Below, piece after piece: positions 24,527 through 34,801 of a stretch of DNA of 64,000 nt. The stretch is from positions 1 to 64,000 of the forward strand of contig JBEKVI010000015.1 of assembly GCA_049514215.1 (NCBI GenBank), given 5' to 3'. This stretch comes from BOG-994 sp049514215 (GTDB lineage Bacteria; Pseudomonadota; Gammaproteobacteria; Burkholderiales; Burkholderiaceae_D). How positions within the stretch are numbered: the first letter of the stretch is position 1; the number at the start of each line of letters is the position of its first letter. The translations under genes were made by a program, and so were the position numbers. The notes below the pieces were generated by a model, which worked only from the letters and a program-made list of their open reading frames with translations, did not search any database and was not told where the DNA came from.

Positions 24527-27500
24527 CTAGACCGTGGCCCGCTTTTGATGGCCCACGAAGTGCGACAGATGCTGGAGGAGCTCTTCTTCCTGGTAGGGCT
24601 TGCCCAGGTACACGTTGACCCCCAGTTCCAGGGCGAAGCTGCGATGCTTGTCGGCGGTGCGCGAGGTGATCATGATGATCGGGATCTTCTGATAACGCTC
24701 ATCGCCGCGGATGTTGCGCGTCAGATCGAAACCGTCCATGCGCGGCATCTCGATGTCCACAAGCATCACATCGGGTGTGTAGTCCTGGAGCTGCTGCAAG
24801 GCGTCCACGCCATCCTTGGCGAGCACGACCTGATAGCCTTCGCGCATCAAAAGCCGCTGCGTCACGCGTCGCACGGTCAGGGAATCGTCGACCACCATGA
24901 CGATGGGCAACGTCTCAAGGCTCGGTAGCGCATCCGCGCGCGGCGGAGTCTCAACGAGCTCGCCCACTGCAGCGACGGTTTCGACCCCTGCCGAAAGCGC
25001 GGGTTGCGCGCGCTCCCGCAGCGCCTGCTGGGCGAGCTGGACGGGGTTCAGAATCAGGACGATATCCCCCGAGCCCAAGACGGTCGCGCCGGCAATGCCG
25101 ATCATGCGGGCCAATTGGGGGCCGATGTTCTTGACCACGACTTCCTGGTTTCCCACCACCTCATCGACGTGGACGGCGATGCGCTCGCCGCCCGAGCGCA
25201 GGATCAACACCGGTGAATAGCGCTGCGCGATGGGAGAACGATCCCGTTCCCCCAAAAGACCGGCGAGAAAGTGCAGCTTGACCGGCTGGTTCAACCACAT
25301 GATCTGACCTTCGCTATAGGCTTGCGCCAAGGGCTGGGGCCTGAGCTGCTGAACCTGTTCGACCAGCACCGAAGGCAGAGCGTAGGTTCTGCCTGCAACG
25401 TTCACGAGCACGACCTGGGTGACGGCCAAAGTCAGCGGCAAATTGATGGTAAAGCGCGTACCGCGTTCGGCTTCGCTGTCGACCGAGACGCGTCCGCCCA
25501 GGCCGCCTGCTTCGGCGCGCACCACATCCATGCCCACGCCGCGGCCCGCCAGTTCCGTGACCTCGGTTGCAGTCGTGAACCCGGCGTGGAAAATGAGATC
25601 GGCAGCGCGCGCATCCGTCACTTCCTCATTGGGCTCGATGAGACCCGTCTGGCGTCCTTTTTCCCGGATGCGGTCGAGATTTAACCCTGCCCCATCGTCA
25701 CTGAAGACGAGGACGATCTCATTGCCTTCCTGGCGTACCTCCACCAAGAGCTCGCCGGTCTCGGCCTTACCCTTTTGCACCCGGGCCGCACGCGTCTCGA
25801 TGCCATGGACGATCGCATTACGCAGGATATGCTCGAAAGGCGCAATCATCCGCTCCAGCACACTGCGGTCTATTTCCACGCCTCCGCCCCGGATGTCCAG
25901 GTTCACGCGCTTGTCGAGCTCCTTGGCCGTTTGCCTGACCACCCGGTAGAGGCGCTCTGAGATGCTGCTAAAGGGCACCATGCGCACGCTCATCAAGTCC
26001 TGCTGCAAGTCGCGCGTCATGCGCTGTTGCGCCATCAGGTCGCGGTTGGCTCCATCGAGGCTGCGTAAAAGATTCTGATGGACGGTGGCAACGTCATTGA
26101 CCGATTCCGCCATCATCCGCGTGAGTTCCTGCAGCCGCGTGAAGCGGTCGAACTCAAGAGGATCGAAGCGCTCGCGCTCCTTGGCCATCGACAGCTGGGA
26201 TTGCATCTGGGTCTCGGCCTGGATCTCGATCTCGCGCAGTTGTCCGCGCAGGCGTCCGAGGTTTTCCGTCAGATCCGACAGTGATGCGCGGATCTGCCCA
26301 ACTTCATTCTCGAGGCGCGAACGCGAGATACTGACCTCGCCGGCCTGATTGACGAGACGGTCTAAGAGGTCGGCACGCACGCGCACGGCCTGCAGTGCCG
26401 GTGCCTGAGGAGCAGCGCCACGCCGGTCCGGCTGGGCTTGGTGCGCGGCAAACGCCATAGCCGTGCCCACGATGGGTGCCACGCGCGCGGTAGCGCCTTC
26501 TGCGACCGGCGCCTGGTCGAGTTCCTCGAGTTCCTCGAGCCTGCGCACGGCGCGACGCTCCGGCTGCGGAGGCTCGCTGCGTGGATTGACCAGTGAATCG
26601 TAGAGCTCGAGCGCCCGATCGTGTGCAGCAATCAGGTCCTCGAACGCCGCGGTCGGGATGTCGCGCAGGTTGACGGCTCCCTCGACGCGCGTTTCCATGT
26701 TGTGGACCAGCTCGCCCAGGCGCATGGCACCCGCCATGCGCGCGCTGCCTTTGATCGTATGCATCTGGCGCAGGAGCGCCTGGGGCAAGGTGAGATCGCG
26801 CGGGGCTTCCTGCCAGCGCCGTAAGGTCTCGCCAATCTGGGGCAGATACTCGCTGGCTTCCTGCAGGAAGACTTCGATGAGTTCCGGATCGATCTCGTCT
26901 CGGACATGCGAGACGTCCAGCGCGAGGGGCGCAGGCACGGGCGCTGCAGCCTGCAGCGAGACCTCAACCGGGCTCTCGCGCGGCGGGAAATCCGCGCGAA
27001 ACTCATCCTGGGTCTGGAAATGCGGTGTTGCTTCGACGGGTGCGGGCGCCGGTGCGGGTGCAGGCTCCGGTGCGAACGCTGCAGGCTCGACGGCTGGGAC
27101 TGGCGCCTCCTGCCACAGTTCTTGTACCGGGATGTCCTCGTGCCAGTCCGCAACGCTCTCTTCCGAAAGCGCTCCCGGTGGCGATGGTGACACCTCGTTA
27201 GCAGCCAAACCTGCCAACGCGGCCCCGCCTAGGGCACCCGCGACAACAGCAGCACCGGCCTCCTCCGCCGAGCTCGCAGGGAGCTCATGGTCGAGCGGGC
27301 CTTCGACGTCGTTCGGAAGCGCAGCGTCGTTTGCAGGAATGACGATCTCCTGCGACTGCGCAGACGGACTTGGTGGCTCAGCCGGATGGGACGGTGCAGA
27401 AGGCAGTTCGATCGCGTCATGCGGCCACTGCCGGGCCTTGAGCTCATCGCGCAGGGCAAAAAGCCGGGCCACGCGGCCCACGTCGCTGTCGGGCATGGAC

Positions 27501-30500
27501 TCGGCCGCGAAACGGTGCAGCATGGCACGCAGACCTTCCACGCCATCCTGCAGAAGGCCGATCTCCTCGATTCCGATCGTAATCGAGGCACGGTGCAGGA
27601 CCTGCAGCACCGACTCCACCGCGTAGGCAAGATCGTGGACCGGGGTTAGCCCGATCGTGGCGGACGTCCCCGAGAGCGAGTGCGCAGCCCGCACCGCCGC
27701 TTCGGAAACCTTGCGGTTGAGTTCGTGTCGCCACTCCCCGAAGTCCTGGGTCAGCGTCCGGAGCAATTCGTCAGCTTCGGACAGATAGATGTTGTAGAGG
27801 GGGACCGACAGCGTGAGTGGTCCGATCTGCTTTAACTCGTCCGCGCGCGGTGCCACGGGCATCGCAAAGGGCAGGACATTGCCCGAGGTGACCGGGGCCA
27901 CAGGGGATGGCGAAATCTCGATCGGATCCGCGCTGCTGATACTGGCGTCGTCCCCCGCTTCACCCGAGACCACGGTATCGCGCAGCGCCCGATCTTCCGC
28001 CTCCGCCTCGGATTGGGCGCGCGAGGCGAGAGTCTCCTTCACCGCTTCGACCAAGGGGGGTGGCTGGACCTCGACCGGAGCGGGCGGCGAGACCTCCGCT
28101 AGGGGCGGAGCGGGCACGGGCGGGGGCGCTTCGACCGCCGGGGCCATCACGGGGGTGACCGGCTCCACGGGCGCAGCCGGCGGCTCCATCTGGAGATACT
28201 CGAAATCTAGCGTCTCCGGCTCCTGGATGACCCCTTCCTCGTCCAAATCCTCGCGTAGCACCTCGGTCGTCATGAACGAATCCTCGGCTTCTACCGGCGC
28301 GGGGGCCACGGGAGCCGGAGGCGCCACGGCCACGGGAGGCGCCACGGCCACGGGAGGCGCCACGGCCACGGGGGGCGCCACAGTCACCGTGGGCGGCACG
28401 GGTGCGGGAGGTGGGACCGGCACCGCAGGGACCTCCTGAACCACGGGCTCGACCTTTGCGACCGGCGTGGGCTCGGGCGCCGGAGGTGGCTCCATTGCGA
28501 TGGGCGCAGGGGAAGAGAGTGGAGGCGGAGTCGGGATGAGGTCCACCGGCCTTTGGAAGGCTCGTACTCCGAGCACTTCGGTGGCCATGTAGTCCTCGGT
28601 GGCAATCTCCATGGCCGGTGCAATCGGCTCGTCATCGAGTCCGGCCTCGGTCCTTTGCATCTGCGTGTCCTCGGCCGCAGGCTCAGGTACAGCGGGTTTA
28701 GCCTCGCTGGGTCCTGCGAAATCCGAAACACCAAGGTGGGTCGTGCCGAACCGGGACGTCACTTCCTCGGGAGGGTGGCCTGCGGGGGGTTCGGTGGACT
28801 TGGGACCGAGGACTTCGGTTTCGAGGTAGTCCTCGCTGGCGATCTCCATGGTCGGCAGTGGCGAAAACACGACTTCAGTGCGCTCGCCGTAGTCGGAGGC
28901 CGGGGGCTGTGCCCGCTTCGGAGAGGGGGTGGGCATCCCCGGGATCGGCGCGCTGCTGGTGGGAACTTCGGGCATCGGCGGGGCAAGCACCGCGGGCTCC
29001 GGGAGGGCGGGCGTGGGCGGATGCGATTCCGGCTCGCGCCCTTCGCGCACGTCTTCGGCCGCCTTGTAGAGCGCATCGGGCGTGCGCATGGAATAGCCGT
29101 GGTCCGCCAGCTCCGAGACCCAGCCGTCGATCTCATCGATGGCGCGCTTTAATAGTGCGATGAGCGGCGGGGTCGCGGACATCCCCTCGGCCAGCCAATG
29201 ATTGGTGGTCTGCTCAATCCCCCAGGCAGCCTCGCCCAAGCCCTTTAGTCCTACCATGCGTCCGCTACCCTTTAAGGTGTGAAAGGCGCGGCGAATCTCG
29301 GTTAGATGGGTGCGATTGGTCGGCTGCGCGCCGAGCTGGATGAGCGCTTTTCGGGCGGTGTCCAGAACCTCCACGGCCTCACCCAGAAAGATCTCGAGGA
29401 GTTCGGCATCAATCGAGGTCCCAACCGCGGGGACTGGTGCACTGACCTCCGGAATCGGGGTCGTGGGCGCGACATCGCGGTTGTCGCCGAAGCGGTTGGT
29501 CTGATCGGTCAGATCAAACACGCTGTCGGTCAAGCCTTGTGCGGGATCCCGATTGGTGTCGTTGAGGACCTTGAGCGCCTGCGCGGCCCGGTCCTTGAGC
29601 GAACTGTCGTCTACCAGAAGCGCGTCCTGCTGAACGCGCTGCAAGGCGTCCTTTAGGCGGCTACGGGTCTGTGCGTTGGCGGGGTCGGCTCGAAGCGACT
29701 CCACCAGCTGGGCGATGAGATCGCCGTGGCGCGCGATCTCGCTCTCAACGCTGGCCTCCGGCTTGGCTGGGCTAGGCCCGGAGGGAGGAGACAGTCCATC
29801 CGGGCCTAAGGGCTCCGGGTAGGCATCGGGATCCTCCTCGGCGGCTTTCTTATGGACCGACCCGCGCGCGAGATCGGCGCTAAACGCTCCCGTGGCTTCA
29901 TCGAAGCGAAACACGGTTCCCACGTCAGCGCGGTGCTGGAGATTCTCGATGTAAAAGCCGACCGCACCCAAGGATTCGGCAACGCGCCCAAACTCCGCCG
30001 CATCGGGCAGATAGTCCGGTTCGCCGAAGCGCTTGATTGCTTCTCGGCCCTTGGCGATGGCCATGCCGGCCTGCTCGTGGCCGAGCACCGAAAGCGCGCC
30101 ACCGATCTGGCCCAAAAGCTTCTCGGCCTGGGGCAGTTCGGCCCTTTGCGTGGGGTCGCGAAAAAAGCCGTCGAGCGTCTTCTCGATGGTACGCAGATTG
30201 GTCTGCATCTCCGAGATGAAGCTCGCCATGCTCAGGCGTTCTTGCGCCTCGCGCGAGATTTCGTCGAGCCAGGGTTCACTATTGGCGTCATCGCTCGCAC
30301 CGATCGCGGCGGCCTCCACGCGGGCAACGACGGCGTCGGCCTTGGCGTCGAAAGACTCGTCTAACGAGCGCGCCTGATCTAATGCGCTCTCAAGGAAAAG
30401 GAGCGCCGTGGCCACGTCCAATCCCACGGCCTCGGTCGGGCGGCGCGGATCAAACGAGAGTTCCGTGCCTAGACTGGCCACCACTTGCGCGACATGGGCT

Positions 30501-31600
30501 AGGCCGGGGCGACCGAGCAGACCCGCGGCCGACAGGAGTGCGCTCGCATCGCGCGCAAAGGCGCTGATCTGTCCGACGTCGCCCGAGACGACCTGGCTCC
30601 AGGCGGTCTTGGCGCTGGCCAGCGACTCCTTGGCGTTGCGCAGTGCGCCGAAGTTCAGACGACCGTAACGTTCGGTCTCGAAGTCTTCCGGCAAGGAATG
30701 ATCGAGCGAATAGACCGACTTGACCTCGCTGATGTGCGGCGTGATGGACGCCGAGCGCGCGACGAAAAAGAGCGTATCTCGCAAGAGCCGTTCGGCAACC
30801 GTCCCCGAGCCATCCAATAGGCGTCGGATCTGCAGGTTGATGCGAGCGCACAGGCGCTTGACGTTCAGATCCGCCGGAACCCCATTGCCGCTTAAGGCCT
30901 CAAAGAACGCGCGCGTGACCCACCAGAAGGCCCGTTGCTGTCCCTGCTTGGGCGACGACTCGATTACGGCCACCGCGGCTGACATCTCTTGCGCCGCAGC
31001 CGCGTTCTTCTCGTCGCGCAGATACTGAAGGAGCGCCCGCTCAAAGCGCGAACGCTGGGCCGCGATTTCCGCCGAATTGAGCTGCGGACCCGTGCCGCTC
31101 GATCCGCGCGGCGGCCGAACCGACAAGTCGGGATAAAAAAGATCGGCCGGATGGATGCGATCGGCCTTGCGCAGTGCAAGCAGCGCGCGGTAGCTGGGAA
31201 AGAGCCGCACCGGCTGATGCGGGCCACCGGCCAGAAGCTCTTCCAGATACTCGGTCACAGCCCGATAGGTCGCAGCGACCGTCTCAACCGCCTCAGGGGT
31301 ACAGGTTTGGGGTGCGCTCTCGAAACTTTCGAGAAGACTCTCGACTTCTTCGGTCAGAAGCGACACGCCCTCGAGGTCGACGATCTGCAAGGCGCCGTGG
31401 GCCTGGTGCAGATTCGACTTGGCCAGTTTGAGAGGCGTTGGATCATCCGGACTTTGGGCGTAGGTCTTTAGCGACTCCAGCGAACGCTCCAAAGCGTCGC
31501 GCAATTCCGAGATGACCCAGGACAGCGGTCCGGTGTCAACGCGCTCCCAGGCCGGAAAGCTGCCTTGGGAGTCGGCTTGAACGTTATCGAGGGTACTCAT
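24527..31600 (-). CDS. chpA: ChpA/PilL-type hybrid chemosensory histidine kinase of the Pil-Chp system
   Basis: 2357 residues, controlling type IV pilus twitching and surface sensing. The N-terminal part (1-600) contains degenerate Hpt-like helical bundles, for example around H68. Canonical phosphotransfer domains carry H774 (HTLKGSGRMVG), H1307 (HSLSGTSATIG) and H1614 (HTIKGSARMAG). Then come a dimerisation segment, an ATPase domain with N1928 (LRNAIVHGIE), DDGAGL and GRGVGMDVV, a CheW-like domain from about 2065, and a receiver with phospho-acceptor D2282 (LVDIEMPRMDG). Long Ala/Pro-rich linkers separate the Hpt domains, with repeats described elsewhere. In Pseudomonas, ChpA (about 2470 residues) has a similar multi-Hpt layout. 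Confidence 0.95.
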   Translation of the reverse strand: MSTLDNVQADSQGSFPAWERVDTGPLSWVISELRDALERSLESLKTYAQSPDDPTPLKLAKSNLHQAHGALQIVDLEGVSLLTEEVESLLESFESAPQTCTPEAVETVAATYRAVTEYLEELLAGGPHQPVRLFPSYRALLALRKADRIHPADLFYPDLSVRPPRGSSGTGPQLNSAEIAAQRSRFERALLQYLRDEKNAAAAQEMSAAVAVIESSPKQGQQRAFWWVTRAFFEALSGNGVPADLNVKRLCARINLQIRRLLDGSGTVAERLLRDTLFFVARSASITPHISEVKSVYSLDHSLPEDFETERYGRLNFGALRNAKESLASAKTAWSQVVSGDVGQISAFARDASALLSAAGLLGRPGLAHVAQVVASLGTELSFDPRRPTEAVGLDVATALLFLESALDQARSLDESFDAKADAVVARVEAAAIGASDDANSEPWLDEISREAQERLSMASFISEMQTNLRTIEKTLDGFFRDPTQRAELPQAEKLLGQIGGALSVLGHEQAGMAIAKGREAIKRFGEPDYLPDAAEFGRVAESLGAVGFYIENLQHRADVGTVFRFDEATGAFSADLARGSVHKKAAEEDPDAYPEPLGPDGLSPPSGPSPAKPEASVESEIARHGDLIAQLVESLRADPANAQTRSRLKDALQRVQQDALLVDDSSLKDRAAQALKVLNDTNRDPAQGLTDSVFDLTDQTNRFGDNRDVAPTTPIPEVSAPVPAVGTSIDAELLEIFLGEAVEVLDTARKALIQLGAQPTNRTHLTEIRRAFHTLKGSGRMVGLKGLGEAAWGIEQTTNHWLAEGMSATPPLIALLKRAIDEIDGWVSELADHGYSMRTPDALYKAAEDVREGREPESHPPTPALPEPAVLAPPMPEVPTSSAPIPGMPTPSPKRAQPPASDYGERTEVVFSPLPTMEIASEDYLETEVLGPKSTEPPAGHPPEEVTSRFGTTHLGVSDFAGPSEAKPAVPEPAAEDTQMQRTEAGLDDEPIAPAMEIATEDYMATEVLGVRAFQRPVDLIPTPPPLSSPAPIAMEPPPAPEPTPVAKVEPVVQEVPAVPVPPPAPVPPTVTVAPPVAVAPPVAVAPPVAVAPPAPVAPAPVEAEDSFMTTEVLREDLDEEGVIQEPETLDFEYLQMEPPAAPVEPVTPVMAPAVEAPPPVPAPPLAEVSPPAPVEVQPPPLVEAVKETLASRAQSEAEAEDRALRDTVVSGEAGDDASISSADPIEISPSPVAPVTSGNVLPFAMPVAPRADELKQIGPLTLSVPLYNIYLSEADELLRTLTQDFGEWRHELNRKVSEAAVRAAHSLSGTSATIGLTPVHDLAYAVESVLQVLHRASITIGIEEIGLLQDGVEGLRAMLHRFAAESMPDSDVGRVARLFALRDELKARQWPHDAIELPSAPSHPAEPPSPSAQSQEIVIPANDAALPNDVEGPLDHELPASSAEEAGAAVVAGALGGAALAGLAANEVSPSPPGALSEESVADWHEDIPVQELWQEAPVPAVEPAAFAPEPAPAPAPAPVEATPHFQTQDEFRADFPPRESPVEVSLQAAAPVPAPLALDVSHVRDEIDPELIEVFLQEASEYLPQIGETLRRWQEAPRDLTLPQALLRQMHTIKGSARMAGAMRLGELVHNMETRVEGAVNLRDIPTAAFEDLIAAHDRALELYDSLVNPRSEPPQPERRAVRRLEELEELDQAPVAEGATARVAPIVGTAMAFAAHQAQPDRRGAAPQAPALQAVRVRADLLDRLVNQAGEVSISRSRLENEVGQIRASLSDLTENLGRLRGQLREIEIQAETQMQSQLSMAKERERFDPLEFDRFTRLQELTRMMAESVNDVATVHQNLLRSLDGANRDLMAQQRMTRDLQQDLMSVRMVPFSSISERLYRVVRQTAKELDKRVNLDIRGGGVEIDRSVLERMIAPFEHILRNAIVHGIETRAARVQKGKAETGELLVEVRQEGNEIVLVFSDDGAGLNLDRIREKGRQTGLIEPNEEVTDARAADLIFHAGFTTATEVTELAGRGVGMDVVRAEAGGLGGRVSVDSEAERGTRFTINLPLTLAVTQVVLVNVAGRTYALPSVLVEQVQQLRPQPLAQAYSEGQIMWLNQPVKLHFLAGLLGERDRSPIAQRYSPVLILRSGGERIAVHVDEVVGNQEVVVKNIGPQLARMIGIAGATVLGSGDIVLILNPVQLAQQALRERAQPALSAGVETVAAVGELVETPPRADALPSLETLPIVMVVDDSLTVRRVTQRLLMREGYQVVLAKDGVDALQQLQDYTPDVMLVDIEMPRMDGFDLTRNIRGDERYQKIPIIMITSRTADKHRSFALELGVNVYLGKPYQEEELLQHLSHFVGHQKRATV
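28317..28388 (-). repeat. 18-bp tandem repeat in the chpA linker
   Basis: Three exact copies of GGAGGCGCCACGGCCACG (28317-28334, 28335-28352, 28353-28370) are followed by a diverged fourth (four mismatches). They encode a PPVAVA-type repeat in a flexible Pro/Ala linker. Copy-number variation between strains is likely. Confidence 0.85.
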
Positions 31601-31630
31601 AGCATTTTGGACTGCGCCAAGAGGGCGAGA

Positions 31631-33829
31631 CTAGGACACCTTAAACCGGGCCACGGAACTTTTGAGCTCCTGCGCGAGCGCGGAAAGTTGGGAGATCGAA
31701 TCGGCCGTCTTTTGCGTACCTAAGGACGTCTCCTCATTGACTGTCAAGATGTGCTGGATGCTCTTGGCCACACCCCCGGCCGAACGCGCCTGGACCGACG
31801 TGTTCTGCGAAATCTGTTCAATCAGCTCGGCCAGTTGCCGCGAAACCCGTCCGATATTGGACAGCGCCTGACCGGCCGCATCGGAAAGCTTGGCTCCTTC
31901 GACCACACCCTGGGTCGACTTTTCCATGGCGGCCACGGCGTCCTGGGTGTCGGTTTGAATCGTGCGCACCAGGGCCCCGATCTGCTTGGTGGCCTCGGCC
32001 GAGCGCTCGGCCAATCGCTGCACTTCCTCGGCGACCACCGAAAACCCCCGTCCGGCCTCACCCGCCGAGGCGGCCTGGATTGCGGCATTTAGTGCCAGCA
32101 CGTTGGTCTGCTCGGTAATGTCGGAGATCAGTTCGATGATTTCGCCGATCTCCTGTGACGACTCGCCCAGTCGCTTGATGCGCTTGGAGGTCTCCTGGAT
32201 CTGCTCGCGAATCTCGTTCATGCCCGCTATGGAATTTTGCACGGCACGCTGCCCTTCCTCGGCGGCCGCGAGGGATTGGCGTGCCACGTTGGCTGACTCC
32301 ATGGCCGAAGAAGAGACATCGTTAATCTGCTGCGCCATGCGCAGCACCGATTCACCGGTATTTCGGATCTCGCGCGACTGGGCCTCGGATGCGGCCAGAA
32401 GACGCGTGGAGGTCTCCTGCGCCTGCGAGGAAGCGGTCGTGACTAGTTCGGCCGTGCTGTTGATCCGTCCGACCAGGGTGCGTAACTCCTCGACCGTGTA
32501 GTTCACCGAATCGGCGATGGCGCCAGTGATGTCTTCGGACACCGTGGCCTGGGTAGTCAAGTCACCGTCGGCCACCTCCTGGAGCTCGTTCATGAGCCGC
32601 AAAATCGCCGCCTGGTTGGCATCATTCTGACGCTTGGCATCCTCCTCCAAACGTTGCGCCTCGGCGCGCCTGCGCTCCGCCACGGCAGCATCGGCACGCG
32701 TGTTGTTCAGGTAGAGAAACGCCGCCGCCGCAACGAGCAGCACGAACACCAGGGCGCACACGGCCATGGCGATGAGATTGTTGCGCCGGGCGCGGTCTTC
32801 CTGTTGATATCCCTGCTGCAGTTTCAAAATCGAGGCGCGCAGGTTTTCGTTGTCCTTGAAGACGAGTTGCTCGGCTTGCTTGGCGGCCACGATCTTCTGC
32901 AGGTTGGCCAAAAGAGCGCCAATTTGCTGCTGGAAGGAAACGAACTGCTTTTGCAGATCGGTCAGCCGATCCTTCGTCTCGGGATCACGCGCGGCCGACA
33001 AGCGCAGCGAATCTGAACCGTTGGCCAAGCCATCAAGCAGGTCCCGAAAGGTATTGGTGTCCTTGCCCAGGAGAAACGCGGTCTCGGGATTGACGCCTTC
33101 TCCTGAGAGAAGCTCGTTGGCGTTTTTGGCGAGGCGTTGGGTCAACATCACGAGCTGACTGGATGCCGAGATCTCGCGCGCCGGAGCGCCCGACTGCAGT
33201 TTCAAGGCGGCGATCTGCTCGGTGAGTTCGAGCAGATTCGGATTCGCATCATTGAGCGCCTTTAGCGTATTGCCGATCGTCGTTAGGATGCCCTCGTTGT
33301 CCAGGACGATGGTCGCGTTTTTCTGGGTTCGCTTCCAGTCCTGGGTCAAACTGGCAAGGATGGGCTGGATTTCGGCGCTCGATGCCGGCACCGAGCGATT
33401 GTTCAAGGATCCGCCGTTGGTGAGGATCGCGAGGTTTTCATCGAGCCGATCCCGGCTGTCGCGCAGTTGCGAGAACGCATCCGGATTACCTTGCAAGGCC
33501 GCCGGTACCGCTTTGGCCAAGCGTTGCGAATGCATGAGCGAATCGCCGGTGATTTCTGCATAGGCGGCCTGATTGGAAGCCTGGGTCAGATCGCGCAAGA
33601 CGAACAACAAGCCGACGGCCAGCACCAGTCCCCCCAGAACCACGAGCGTGATGATCTGGCGCTTGACGGACATGCTCCCGATCAGCGAGACGCGATCGCG
33701 CATGGGCTCGGTGGACCCGACCGCAGAGTCTTCGTCGCGGACATACTCCCCACGGCCGGATTGCGGTTCAAGCAGGGAGGCTGCTGACACCTTGTCCTGC
33801 GTTGCCGACTTCATCAGCTTAAATGCCAT
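31631..33829 (-). CDS. pilJ: Methyl-accepting chemotaxis protein PilJ
   Basis: Inner-membrane chemoreceptor of the Pil-Chp pathway, 732 residues. A transmembrane helix at about 57-78 (IITLVVLGGLVLAVGLLFVL) precedes a long periplasmic helical sensor with two related PilJ-type modules, and a second helix (LIAMAVCALVFVLLVAAAAFLYL) precedes a HAMP-like linker. The cytoplasmic signalling hairpin has NVLALNAAIQAASAGEAGRGF and EVQRLAERSAEATKQI, the conserved receptor tip. It is 7 bases after pilI and 30 bases before chpA. In Pseudomonas PilJ senses PilA and surface contact. Confidence 0.95.
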   Translation of the reverse strand: MAFKLMKSATQDKVSAASLLEPQSGRGEYVRDEDSAVGSTEPMRDRVSLIGSMSVKRQIITLVVLGGLVLAVGLLFVLRDLTQASNQAAYAEITGDSLMHSQRLAKAVPAALQGNPDAFSQLRDSRDRLDENLAILTNGGSLNNRSVPASSAEIQPILASLTQDWKRTQKNATIVLDNEGILTTIGNTLKALNDANPNLLELTEQIAALKLQSGAPAREISASSQLVMLTQRLAKNANELLSGEGVNPETAFLLGKDTNTFRDLLDGLANGSDSLRLSAARDPETKDRLTDLQKQFVSFQQQIGALLANLQKIVAAKQAEQLVFKDNENLRASILKLQQGYQQEDRARRNNLIAMAVCALVFVLLVAAAAFLYLNNTRADAAVAERRRAEAQRLEEDAKRQNDANQAAILRLMNELQEVADGDLTTQATVSEDITGAIADSVNYTVEELRTLVGRINSTAELVTTASSQAQETSTRLLAASEAQSREIRNTGESVLRMAQQINDVSSSAMESANVARQSLAAAEEGQRAVQNSIAGMNEIREQIQETSKRIKRLGESSQEIGEIIELISDITEQTNVLALNAAIQAASAGEAGRGFSVVAEEVQRLAERSAEATKQIGALVRTIQTDTQDAVAAMEKSTQGVVEGAKLSDAAGQALSNIGRVSRQLAELIEQISQNTSVQARSAGGVAKSIQHILTVNEETSLGTQKTADSISQLSALAQELKSSVARFKVS

Positions 33830-33836
33830 GTTGTCC

Positions 33837-34415
33837 TCACCAAATACCGATCTGCAGAAAACGTTCGTCAGCCGCTAATGCGGCCAGGCGCAATTCATCC
33901 CAGAGCACGCCGTCCGTGTCGCGAAAAGCATTACCGACCCACATGGGCCTGGTCGCGCGATCGGTACGCTCGACTTGAGTCAGCTGCTCAGTATTACGCA
34001 ATCCCAGCATGCGCGTCACGAGGATCCCGGCGTTAAAGCGCAATGCCAACGAAAAAGCCAACACTCGACTATCCTTGTCCAACAGCGTCGCGCCCCGTCC
34101 GTCGAAGCGCGCCAGATCCACCACACTCACTAGGTTTCCCCGAACATTGGCTAGGCCGATGTACCAGGGTTTGGTTAGGGGAACGGATGAGACCTCGGGA
34201 ATCGAGATGATCTCGCCCGCTTCGGGAAGATCGATCAGGTAATTCTGTTCACCGCCCTCGCACGCCACGCGCACGGCCAGCCGGCTTTGCGCGGTGGGCG
34301 CGGTTGCTGCCTGTCGCAGTCGTTCGGCAAGGCCCGCCTGGAACTCACGAAGCCGGGTACGGCTGCCGCTCTTGGCAGAGGTCAGCGCAACGGAGCGGCT
34401 AATCGGTTCGGCCAT
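33837..34415 (-). CDS. pilI: CheW-like adaptor PilI
   Basis: Couples the PilJ receptor to the ChpA kinase in the cytoplasm. A CheW domain fills the 192-residue protein: RVACEGGEQNYLIDLPEAGEII, PWYIGLANVRGNLVSVVDL and a C-terminal beta-rich part. ATG 34415 (MAEPISRS) is chosen because it lies 8 bases after the pilH stop; the frame is open further into pilH, but that part is not family sequence. No strong ribosome site is visible, so translation may depend on coupling with pilH. Confidence 0.9.
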   Translation of the reverse strand: MAEPISRSVALTSAKSGSRTRLREFQAGLAERLRQAATAPTAQSRLAVRVACEGGEQNYLIDLPEAGEIISIPEVSSVPLTKPWYIGLANVRGNLVSVVDLARFDGRGATLLDKDSRVLAFSLALRFNAGILVTRMLGLRNTEQLTQVERTDRATRPMWVGNAFRDTDGVLWDELRLAALAADERFLQIGIW

Positions 34416-34423
34416 GCGCTGGG

Positions 34424-34792
34424 TCAGACGCTTAATGACTGAATCTTGGCCAAGAGCTCTTGCGGGTTGACCGGCTTGACGAGATAGTCGCGCGCACCCT
34501 GCTTTAAGCCCCAGTAGCGATCGGTCTCCTGATCCTTGCTTGTGCAAATGAGAATCGGGATGTGCGAGGTCACGGGATCACGGCTGATGGCCCGGGTCAC
34601 CTGAAAACCATTCTGACCGGGCATGACGACGTCCATCAGGATGAGCTGCGGTTGATCGCTCTTGGCCTTCACCAAGGCCTCTTCTCCGTTTTCCGCTGTC
34701 AGAACTGTGTAGCCGCTGCGGGTCAGAAGATCCGCATAGAAATACCGTTCGGTGGGTGAGTCATCCACCACCAGGATCTTTTGAATTACCAT
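34424..34792 (-). CDS. pilH: Single-domain response regulator PilH
   Basis: A CheY-like receiver of 122 residues with acidic pocket D10/D11, phospho-acceptor D54 (LMDVVMPGQNG), T84 and K106 (LVKPVNPQ). It has no output domain. In Pseudomonas, PilH acts with PilG as the second receiver of the Chp kinase, favouring retraction or acting as phosphate sink. It lies between pilG (9-base gap) and pilI (8-base gap). Confidence 0.93.
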   Translation of the reverse strand: MVIQKILVVDDSPTERYFYADLLTRSGYTVLTAENGEEALVKAKSDQPQLILMDVVMPGQNGFQVTRAISRDPVTSHIPILICTSKDQETDRYWGLKQGARDYLVKPVNPQELLAKIQSLSV

Positions 34793-34801
34793 AACCTTCT
34801 C

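Noticed and set aside
23753..24928. Open frame of 391 codons antisense to the OPT gene and chpA
   Set aside because: Spans the junction of two well-supported genes and has His/Arg/Gln-rich antisense composition without family motifs.
28317..28388. Short regular repeats resembling a mini CRISPR
   Set aside because: The repeats are directly tandem without spacers and encode an in-frame PPVAVA linker in ChpA.
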